Assembly (NCBI GenBank): GCA_005776585.1
Contig: SXOX01000315.1
Coordinates: 1 to 35,768, forward strand
Direction of reading: 5' to 3'
DNA: 35,768 nucleotides
Origin: Pseudomonadota bacterium
GTDB lineage: Bacteria > Myxococcota_A > UBA9042 > GCA-2863065
Made by a program: the position numbers and the translations under genes. Shown here in pieces: positions 15,830 through 22,643 of the stretch. The first letter of the stretch is position 1. Every line of letters starts with the position of its first letter. The notes beneath the pieces were generated by a model. That model did not search any database. It saw nothing but the letters and a program-made list of their open reading frames with translations, and had not been told where the DNA came from.

Positions 15830-16678
15830 CTACGCTGGCTCGCGCCGGGTGAGCTCGGCCAAGCGTCGCTCGAGCTCGGCGATGCGGGCCAGCGCCTCTG
15901 CTGCACGCCGCGCCTCCGTCTCGGCACGCTGCGCCTCCGTCTCGGCACGCTGCGCCTCCGTCTCGGCACGCTGCGCCTCCGTGCGCAGGCTCTCCGTGAC
16001 CTCATCCAGGCTGGCTTGAATGCGAGCCCGCAGCTCGCGCGCCGTGGGGAGCGCCGCCTGACCGACGTAGAAACGTAGACGGGTGCCCTCGAGCCCCAGG
16101 TGCAGGCCCAGAACCTCGGACTCGATGTGACCGAGCTGCGGCATGACCTGACGGTAGGTCGACGCGCCCTCAGGAAGGCGAAAGCCGTGCAACCTCCGTC
16201 GGTTCAAGTCCAAAACGAAGTACTCGGGGATCCCCAGTCGGGCGTAGAGTGCGACGTTGCGATCGAGGTCCTTCTTGGCATCGCCCTCCGAGATGACCTC
16301 GAGGACGAAGTCCAGCGGTCGACCCTCGGCGGAGACGACGTAGGAGTTGCGATCATGATCGGCGACGTCGAAGACCAGGAACAGGTCGGGCGCGACGCCT
16401 GCCTCCCCCGGATAGTAGACCATGATCGACTTGCCGATATATATTTGACGGTTTCCCGATCCACCCCCGCCAAAATGGTGGACCAGCATCTCCGAGGACT
16501 CGAGGACGGCTCGCGCGTGGGCATCGCCCTCGCTCATGAAGTCGTGCTCGACGTGAACGGGGAGCGCCGCGCAGACCGCAGCGCGCTCGCCTTCGGTGAG
16601 GGCGGCCCACACCTCCGCCGTTGGCGCGACCGGGTTCGTCGGGTCGAAGCCGGCTGGCAGTGTGGCTCGAGAGGTCAC
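15830..16678 (-). CDS. Uma2-family (DUF820) nuclease-fold protein with coiled-coil tail
   Basis: This 282-residue protein shows the PD-(D/E)xK-like Uma2 fold. VAPDLFLVFDV (Asp98), then LDFVLEVIS (Glu127) and AKKDL (Lys135/136), with YARLGIPEYFVLDL completing the pattern. Residues about 225-280 form a charged coiled coil with 7-residue repeats (AQRAETE, three full copies) that come from a 21-bp DNA repeat. Uma2 proteins occur in many copies in cyanobacteria and some other groups; their biological role is poorly known. The start GTG at 16678 gives a compact N-terminus; upstream in-frame residues do not look coding. No good ribosome binding site is visible. It is convergent with the dioxygenase gene (16 bp) and divergent from the TPR-like gene. 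Confidence 0.82.
   Translation of the reverse strand: MTSRATLPAGFDPTNPVAPTAEVWAALTEGERAAVCAALPVHVEHDFMSEGDAHARAVLESSEMLVHHFGGGGSGNRQIYIGKSIMVYYPGEAGVAPDLFLVFDVADHDRNSYVVSAEGRPLDFVLEVISEGDAKKDLDRNVALYARLGIPEYFVLDLNRRRLHGFRLPEGASTYRQVMPQLGHIESEVLGLHLGLEGTRLRFYVGQAALPTARELRARIQASLDEVTESLRTEAQRAETEAQRAETEAQRAETEARRAAEALARIAELERRLAELTRREPA
15910..15982. repeat. 21-bp tandem repeat inside the Uma2 gene
   Basis: The unit GCGCCTCCGTCTCGGCACGC plus T occurs three times exactly (15910-15930, 15931-15951, 15952-15972), followed by a 10-bp partial copy. The repeat is in frame and encodes 7-residue AQRAETE coiled-coil units, so copy number can change without breaking the frame. Confidence 0.95.
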
Positions 16679-16844
16679 GGTCCGAGTGTGCCGTCGCTCA
16701 CGCGCGAGATCAACGGACGCGTGACGGTAGCACCCGACGCGTCGCTGGAGCGGCCACTGCTCAACGGGCGCCGCTCCGTGGTAGAAGCCCGTCCGTGAAG
16801 CGAGAGACCACACTCGACCACCGCGACGAGCCCAGGGAGCTCGA

Positions 16845-17672
16845 ATGAGCACGGGTCAGCTGGACCTCTTTGGCGAGAGCACGTCCAAGCGCGCAGAGGG
16901 CCTGGACCTCATGCGGGCGCTGCGCTTCGACGAGGCGCGGATCGTCTTCGGTCGGGTCGCAGACGACCACGAGCGGGTGACTCGTTTGGCCATTCGATTG
17001 GAGGCCGTGCCGAAGTCGAAGGGGCGGCTCGGCGCCGTCGATCAGGCCCTCGGCTGGTTGGACGATCCGGACCTGGGTGCCGTTCCGGGGCTTGACCGGG
17101 TGCTGCGCGGGGAGCTGGCGCGACGGCTCGAGCGAGCGCTTGGCGAAGGTGCACGGCACGGGAGCCTGTTGGCGGGCGCGCTCTTTCTCGAGGCCGAGGA
17201 GCCGAGCGAGGCGGCGCGTTCGCTGACCGCACGCACCACGACGGACGCCACGGATGGCGAGGCCTGGACGCTGCTGGGCGCGGCGCACTTCGGGCTCGGC
17301 CAGCGGGACGCGGCACGGAGCGCTTGGCTGGCTGGATTCGCTCAGGCGCCGCTCAGCATGGACCTCGCGCACATTGCGGACCCGAACGTCACGCGCATCA
17401 TCGACGAAGCGCGCGACAGCTGCGAGACCGACGATGGCGACCCGCGGCTGTGGGTCGCGCCGCTCGGGCTCCTGCGCGGGGTGTTCAGCGTGCTCGATCT
17501 TCCGCGCGACCTCCCGCCGCCACCGCTGGGGACGCTCGGAACGCCCCGCGAGCGCGCCATGGCCGCGCTGCATCTGCTCGCGCAGGAACGGAGCAGCAGG
17601 GACCCGGTCCCGGCGCGGCGGGGGCTCAAGCAGCTCTCAGAGTGGCTGCTCGACGCGCTGCTCAAGCGCTAG
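16845..17672 (+). CDS. TPR-like helical protein, unknown
   Basis: This 275-residue protein begins MSTGQLDLFGES and has no signal peptide, so it is cytoplasmic. The middle shows tetratricopeptide-like helices (EGLDLMRALRFDEARIVFGR, and GEAWTLLGAAHFGLGQRDAA, then AWLAGFAQAP). The ATG has AGGGAG about 6 nt upstream. It may be an adaptor protein; no catalytic motif is visible. Its last 36 bp overlap the convergent TMTC-like gene. Confidence 0.75.
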   Translation: MSTGQLDLFGESTSKRAEGLDLMRALRFDEARIVFGRVADDHERVTRLAIRLEAVPKSKGRLGAVDQALGWLDDPDLGAVPGLDRVLRGELARRLERALGEGARHGSLLAGALFLEAEEPSEAARSLTARTTTDATDGEAWTLLGAAHFGLGQRDAARSAWLAGFAQAPLSMDLAHIADPNVTRIIDEARDSCETDDGDPRLWVAPLGLLRGVFSVLDLPRDLPPPPLGTLGTPRERAMAALHLLAQERSSRDPVPARRGLKQLSEWLLDALLKR

Positions 17673-19133
17673 GAGTGCGCGGCGAGCACGGACGGCGGCG
17701 GCGTCCAAGGCCTCCGAGGGGCCGCGTCGGGCGACGGCGGCGGCGACTCGGGCGAGCGCCTCGGACGGCCGGCCCTGAACCACGAACGCATCCGCGAGCG
17801 CCGCGACACAGCGGGGCACCCCGGGGACAAGACGATCGGCGGCCTCCAGCGCCACCTCGGCGGCGGCGGCATCGCCTGCCTCCAGGTGAAGCGTCCCGAG
17901 CGCGAGCTGGGCGTTGAACGACTCGGGGAAGTCCCGCACCGCGGCGGTCCAGATCGCGGCGTCGTCGCGCCAGTCCCGGTTGCGGACCAACGTCACGGTG
18001 CCGAGCACGACGACCACGCCGACCACGAGCGAACGGATCGAGCGCTTGGCCAGCGCGCCATCGATGGCTGCGCCGAGCGCGAGCGCGGCTCCCACCGACG
18101 CGAAGTAGAGGAACCGCTCGCCAGCGCCCACGGGGAGCGGCACGAGGTGGAGGAATGGCACGAGGCCAAGGCACGCGCAGGCGAGGCCCGCCGCCACGTG
18201 CGGGGCACGGCGCACCGAGACGACACAGGCCGCAATGACCAGCGCCGCGGCTACGAGCCCGACGACGACGTGCGGCTCCCAAAACCCGGTCGCAGGGGGA
18301 AGGACCGACCAGTCGTAGAACGGGATGAGCGGCCATGGCCAGAGCAGGAGGCGCACGTAGAGCCCGACGATGGCGACGACGCTCGCCACGGTCGCCAGCG
18401 GATCGAGCTCGGCAAAGAACGGCACGCTCGTGGTCGTGAGCATCGCTTTGCGGATCGCGAGATAGCTGCCGAGCACGAGCACCGACGGGGCGTATCGGCG
18501 CACGAGGACGCCCGCGCCGCGCTCGCGCAGGACCAGCAGGTCGACGACGAGGGCCCACGCGGGAAGCGTGACGGCCGTCTCCTTGCTGAGCAGCCCCGCA
18601 GCGTAGCAGAGCGCGAGCCACAGCCCCGCCGTGGGGCGATGCGGACGAGCCGCGACGAGTAGGCCGACGAGCGCGGCGACGGTCGCCAAGAGCTCCGTGC
18701 GATACGTCACGACGTCGACCGCCTCGGTGTGCACGGGATGGACCGCCCACCAGAGCGACGCGGCGAGCGCGCCGAGTGCCCCGACGCCGAGGCGCGAGAG
18801 CCAGGCCAGCACGAGGACGCTCGCCGCGACGTGGAGCAGGACGTTCGTGAGGTGGAACCCGCTCGGGCGAGGACCGTAGAGCGCATAGTCCAACGCAAAC
18901 GAGAGCGTCGATAGCGGGCGCCAGTAGCCTTGGTTGATTCCGCGGTCGAAGGCGTCGTCGGACCGAGCGCCCCAGGCCTCGGTGAAGAAGCTCGGGAGGT
19001 TGGCGAGGCTGCGAATCGCGGCGTTCTCGACGACGTTGTAGCGGTCGTCCATGGTGAACTCGGCCGAGAGCACATTCGAGAAGCAGAGGGCCGCGGTCAG
19101 GGCGACCAGGAGCCTGTGCCGAGGCACCGTCAT
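17637..19133 (-). CDS. TMTC-like membrane TPR protein (GT-C type)
   Basis: This 498-residue protein has the pattern of bacterial homologues of O-mannosyltransferase TMTC proteins. FTMDDRYNVVENAAIR near the start holds the Asp-Asp pair used by GT-C enzymes, followed by GYWRPLSTLSFALDYALYG, GFHLTNVLLHV and HPVHTEAVDVVTYRTELL. About ten transmembrane helices follow, and then two or three TPR-like repeats (FNAQLALGTLHLEAGDAAAA, and CVAALADAFVVQGRPSEAL). It probably transfers a sugar from a polyprenyl-phosphate donor on the periplasmic side. The ATG overlaps the preceding gene's stop (ATGA), and it is the last of a four-gene overlapping set. Confidence 0.85.
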   Translation of the reverse strand: MTVPRHRLLVALTAALCFSNVLSAEFTMDDRYNVVENAAIRSLANLPSFFTEAWGARSDDAFDRGINQGYWRPLSTLSFALDYALYGPRPSGFHLTNVLLHVAASVLVLAWLSRLGVGALGALAASLWWAVHPVHTEAVDVVTYRTELLATVAALVGLLVAARPHRPTAGLWLALCYAAGLLSKETAVTLPAWALVVDLLVLRERGAGVLVRRYAPSVLVLGSYLAIRKAMLTTTSVPFFAELDPLATVASVVAIVGLYVRLLLWPWPLIPFYDWSVLPPATGFWEPHVVVGLVAAALVIAACVVSVRRAPHVAAGLACACLGLVPFLHLVPLPVGAGERFLYFASVGAALALGAAIDGALAKRSIRSLVVGVVVVLGTVTLVRNRDWRDDAAIWTAAVRDFPESFNAQLALGTLHLEAGDAAAAEVALEAADRLVPGVPRCVAALADAFVVQGRPSEALARVAAAVARRGPSEALDAAAVRARRALLALEQRVEQPL

Positions 19134-20650
19134 CGTCGCGGAGGTCGAAGGGGGTCGGGCTCGTAGACCTTCTCGATCCACGCGACGTCGAAGCGCACGT
19201 CCTGAGCGCGGCCGATGGGGCGCGTTCCCAAGAACCAGGCCACGGGGAGCCCGACGACGAGCGCCAGGTGAACGGCGCGCGCCCACGCGCGCGACTCCCG
19301 CCAAACAGCCACGGCGACGAGGCCGACGGTTCCGGCAGCGAGCAGGAGCGTCACGGTCCAACTGGACAGCCCGACGACGCCAAACGCCGACGGGGGCAGG
19401 TAGCCCTTGAGGTAAAGCGGCCAAGCGACCTGATGAAAGGGGTTTTCGAGCTGCTCCTGGAAGTGGGGCCAGACGATGGTGGAGAGCCCGGTGGCGAGCA
19501 CCCCCGCCAACACGAGACCGCCGAGGCCACCGACGAGCCACGGTGCCCGGGTCATCGCGAGCCCGGCCGGCAGCAGCAGCCAGGGCACCAGGACCGTGAG
19601 GTGACGCTGACCGACGGTCCAGCCACCGACCGGGTAGATCATTGCGCAGACGAAGAGCGAGAGCCCGGCGATCATGACGGCATGGAGCCAGCCGTCGCGC
19701 CCTCGAAGGAGGGCGAGGCCAGGCACGGCGAGCAGCAGAAACGGCGAGTAGAAGAGCAGGCCCTTCTTGGCTGAGAGGAACGACAGCGTCGCGTGCTCGA
19801 TGCGCGGGCGGCCGATGCCCATGAATCCCTGCGCGTGGACGGCCTTGAACTCCGAGGTTAGAAACGAGTACCCGGTCTTCCACGGTGAGCCGAAGGCCGC
19901 CTGGTGATAGCTGAGCAACGCCAGCGCAAACGGGAGCGTGCCGAGCAGGGCCCACGCGAAGAGGGTCGGTCGGCGCCAGAGCGCGAGCCCGAGCGCGACG
20001 GCGAGCGGTGCCGCAAGCAGGACGTTCTGGTACTCCACGACGACGGCAAACGACATCAGCGCTGCCGCCAGCGCGACGGGCCACCGTCGGGAGGTCGGGT
20101 CGATGCGTCGGATGACGAGATAGGCCGAGAACAGCAGCACCGCCGAGAGCTGGTGACCGAAGAGCAAGATGCCGTACGTCGTTGCCAGGCTGCCGAACGC
20201 GTAGCCGACCAGCAGCAGGTGACGGACGCCGCGCCTCGGGACGTGCTCGGCGAGGAAGCCGGCGAGCAGCAGCAGGAGCATGAGCGTGGGCAGCGTCGAG
20301 GCCACGAACCGCGCGAGGCGGACCTCGTTGCGGAGCGTCGGGCCGTCCTTGGCGAGCTGGCCGTGGGCCCAGACGACCGGGACCGCCAAGAACGCGATGC
20401 CGGGGGCCTTGTCGCTGTACTGGTGCCCGTCGCGTTCGGCCTTGTCGTGGATGTTGCCGAGCCGCTTCAGCGGCCCATCGATGGAGACGGTGCCATCTTG
20501 CACGATGGCCTGTGCCAGGTAGAGCCGGGACAGCTCATTGGCCGAGTGGATCTCCTCGAAAAAGGGCACGAAGGCCGAGAGCCCGAGCGCGAGGAACAGG
20601 ATGAGCCGTCGGTCGGACGGCTCGACGCGCGAGAGCAGGCCGAGGCTCAT
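19130..20650 (-). CDS. polytopic GT-C-like membrane protein
   Basis: This 506-residue protein has about ten to twelve hydrophobic segments. An N-terminal loop (FFEEIHSANELSRLYLAQ) carries the acidic pair found in the first periplasmic loop of GT-C enzymes, and GHQYSDKAPGIAFLAVP resembles the second signature of this group. A later loop (YPVGGWTVGQRHLTVLVPW) is also typical. It therefore resembles bacterial undecaprenyl-phosphate-dependent glycosyltransferases, though no single motif is decisive. Both ends overlap neighbours by 4 nt (ATGA). No independent ribosome binding site is visible, as expected for coupled translation. Confidence 0.75.
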   Translation of the reverse strand: MSLGLLSRVEPSDRRLILFLALGLSAFVPFFEEIHSANELSRLYLAQAIVQDGTVSIDGPLKRLGNIHDKAERDGHQYSDKAPGIAFLAVPVVWAHGQLAKDGPTLRNEVRLARFVASTLPTLMLLLLLAGFLAEHVPRRGVRHLLLVGYAFGSLATTYGILLFGHQLSAVLLFSAYLVIRRIDPTSRRWPVALAAALMSFAVVVEYQNVLLAAPLAVALGLALWRRPTLFAWALLGTLPFALALLSYHQAAFGSPWKTGYSFLTSEFKAVHAQGFMGIGRPRIEHATLSFLSAKKGLLFYSPFLLLAVPGLALLRGRDGWLHAVMIAGLSLFVCAMIYPVGGWTVGQRHLTVLVPWLLLPAGLAMTRAPWLVGGLGGLVLAGVLATGLSTIVWPHFQEQLENPFHQVAWPLYLKGYLPPSAFGVVGLSSWTVTLLLAAGTVGLVAVAVWRESRAWARAVHLALVVGLPVAWFLGTRPIGRAQDVRFDVAWIEKVYEPDPLRPPRR

Positions 20651-22224
20651 GGGACGGGGCAGGTCTTGAGGGGGCCGAAGTCGTGGCCACCGCGACACTG
20701 GAGGTGCGTCGCGTTGGGGTCCCGGACGGTGTCATGGATGTCGACATGGCGATAGCCCGAGGGGATGTCCGTCGCCGGCTCGAACGAAGCCGGGCTGCCG
20801 AGGGCGCTGAAGGCGCGCGCCTTGTCGACCAGGAACGGGTACTCCCAACCAGGCGCGCGACGCACGTCGAGGCCGTTGGCGACGAGGTGACGCGTGAGCG
20901 CGGCCTTGTGGCCGTAAGTGACGCCGTAGTCGCCGGCGGTGCCGCCCGTGCGGTCGAGGAAGCGCGCAAAGCTCGTGAGGCTCTCGAGGTGCCCGGCGAT
21001 GACGAGGCTGGCGAGACTGACGGCCAGCGGGGTCCCGAAGCGGGGCACGGCACGGGCCACCGCGCCCAGCGCGAGCGCGCCGAGCACGAACGGCACCGGA
21101 TAGGCGATGATGTGATAGTGCGGGAACGTGAGCTCGAGGTGCGCGAGCGCCCAGATGGCCCAGACTCCGGGGACCCAGACCGCCACGACCAGCGCCGCCT
21201 GCCCTCCCGCGGGCAAGCTCACCAACGGCCAGCCCGCTACCCGTCGCGCACCTCGGAGCGCGCGCCAGAGCGCGACGCCCAGGCCGCCGGCGAAGGAGAG
21301 CCAGGCGAGCCAGGTCGACGTCGAGCGGAGCGCGTTGGCCGCGGGACCTCGGGACTGCTCGTAGGCCTCGGTCGACGGTCCGAGCGCATAGTCGAAGCGG
21401 GCCCCGCCGGTGATGTGAAACGTGTCGGTCACGACGGAGCCCGAAAGCGGCGCCTTGGGGGGCCGGGCGCTGCCATCGGGGCGCTTGCCGGCCGCGAGGT
21501 TTCGGAAGCCGCGCAGGTCCTCCCAGTCGTGCGTCCGTTGGTAGTGGAGATACGGCCAGAGCATCAGCAATCCGACGACGGTGCCCAGCGCGAGCTTGCC
21601 CCAGGCGAGGTCGCGTGCCGACAGCAGCAGCACGAGCAACACGACCGGCCCGAGGGCGACGACCGAGAAGTGCGTCTGCCACATGGCGCACAGGAGCACG
21701 GGGAGCGCTGCGACGAGCCAGGTCTTCCGTCGTTCGCCGAGCGCGAACAGCACGTGCAGGGTGAGGACGGTGAAGATAGGCAGGACGTCTTGCGCCCAGA
21801 CCTTGCGGTTGTAGAGCACGACCCATGGAGAGACGGCCATCATCGCGGCGCCCGTGAGCGCGACGAGCGCGCCGAAGCGCGGGCGCACGACCGCCCAGCA
21901 CAACAGCACCGCCAGCGTCCCAAGGCCGCCGACGAGCAGGCCGGTGACGACCATGGGGTTGAAGGTGAGCGTCATCGGCAGCGCGACCAGGTAGAGGAAG
22001 AGCGGCGGGTTGTGGACCTGCACGGAGCTGACGAGCCCGACCTCGGGCCACTCGCCGCGCTCGAAGATGGGCAGCGTGAGCTCGATGGCCTGGGCCTCGT
22101 CGCCCTTGAACTCCATGAGGTCGAGGCGGCTGACGCGCAGGCCGAGCGCCACAAAGACGATGGCCGCGACGCACGCCCACTCGAGCGGCCGAACGCGCGC
22201 GATGGACGGGAGCCCGGAGCTCAC
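20647..22224 (-). CDS. GT-C family glycosyltransferase (ArnT/PMT-like)
   Basis: This 525-residue protein shows LDLMEFKGDEAQAIELTLP near residue 35, the Asp-Glu pair of ArnT/PMT-type GT-C transferases, then HNPPLFLYLVALP and many transmembrane helices. LTFPHYHIIAYPVPFVL is the kind of aromatic/His loop seen later in the family. A periplasmic C-terminal domain of about 100 residues follows (GLDVRRAPGWEYPFLVDK, and near the end CRGGHDFGPLKTC with two Cys). It probably moves a sugar from a polyprenyl carrier to lipid or protein. The GTG start overlaps the stop of the selenoprotein gene (GTGA). Confidence 0.85.
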   Translation of the reverse strand: MSSGLPSIARVRPLEWACVAAIVFVALGLRVSRLDLMEFKGDEAQAIELTLPIFERGEWPEVGLVSSVQVHNPPLFLYLVALPMTLTFNPMVVTGLLVGGLGTLAVLLCWAVVRPRFGALVALTGAAMMAVSPWVVLYNRKVWAQDVLPIFTVLTLHVLFALGERRKTWLVAALPVLLCAMWQTHFSVVALGPVVLLVLLLSARDLAWGKLALGTVVGLLMLWPYLHYQRTHDWEDLRGFRNLAAGKRPDGSARPPKAPLSGSVVTDTFHITGGARFDYALGPSTEAYEQSRGPAANALRSTSTWLAWLSFAGGLGVALWRALRGARRVAGWPLVSLPAGGQAALVVAVWVPGVWAIWALAHLELTFPHYHIIAYPVPFVLGALALGAVARAVPRFGTPLAVSLASLVIAGHLESLTSFARFLDRTGGTAGDYGVTYGHKAALTRHLVANGLDVRRAPGWEYPFLVDKARAFSALGSPASFEPATDIPSGYRHVDIHDTVRDPNATHLQCRGGHDFGPLKTCPVP

Positions 22225-22595
22225 GCGGGCCGCTGCCCTTGGAGTAGCTGCGCGTAGGTTGCCGGGTCGAAGCCCACGAGCAGCGTGTCTCCGATGCGCG
22301 CTGCGGGGGCACGCAGCATGCCGGTGGGGCCAAGGAGCACGGCGAGGAGCTCGGCGTCGCTGGGTTCGGCGGCGAGCTCGAGCGTCACCGCCTTCTTGCC
22401 GCGCAGCGCGATGACGCGGCGCGCGCTCCGCGCCAACGCCAGCGCCTCAGAAGGGCCAAGCCGCTGCTTGTTGGCGAACACCTGCTCCGCTGGAGCCACG
22501 TCTTGGTCGGCCAGGAACTCCTGGCTGCGCTGGCAGGTCATTCAGCCCTTGCGGTGGTAGTACCATGAGAGCGTGGCGGTCGATGATCCGGTCAT
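22221..22595 (-). CDS. ArsC-family thioredoxin-fold selenoprotein (UGA read as Sec)
   Basis: The reading frame runs from ATG at 22595-22593, behind the strong site GGAGG, through an in-frame TGA at 22544-22542, to a stop at 22221. Read with selenocysteine at the TGA it gives 124 residues. WYYHRKG is followed by Sec18, then MTC (Cys21) and QRSQEFL, which is the ArsC/thioredoxin-fold redox motif in UxxC form. The later LRAPAARIGDTLLVGFD supplies the cis-proline loop and last strand. A bacterial SECIS-like hairpin follows the TGA. The usual automatic start, the ATG right after the TGA (22541), would remove the first strand and the catalytic Sec and has only a weak AAGGG site. It leads an overlapping set with three membrane glycosyltransferase-like genes. 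Function: a thiol-disulphide or reductase activity is expected; the substrate is unknown. Confidence 0.85.
22510..22525 (-). promoter_or_regulatory. bacterial SECIS hairpin
   Basis: On the minus strand GCCAGG-AGTT-CCTGGC forms a perfect 6-bp stem with a 4-nt loop. It begins 16 nt after the UGA, and the loop G is 23 nt after the UGA. This fits the published bSECIS rules (stem of about 4-16 bp, a G in the first two loop positions, loop about 16-37 nt from the UGA). SelB binding here would direct Sec insertion. Confidence 0.75.
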
Positions 22596-22643
22596 GTGTC
22601 CTCCCAAGTCGCACCCGGGTATAGCACGCAGAGCCGCCCTGCC

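Noticed and set aside
20683..22257. 524-codon plus-strand ORF opposite the GT-C gene
   Set aside because: It is rich in Arg, Glu, Asp and Gly with no domain, whereas the minus strand has clear transmembrane helices and the GT-C motif.
22542..22544. The TGA as a frameshift, sequencing error or stop making a pseudogene
   Set aside because: The frame stays open on both sides, the codon falls exactly at a catalytic Cys position, and a SECIS-like hairpin follows. Selenocysteine explains all three.
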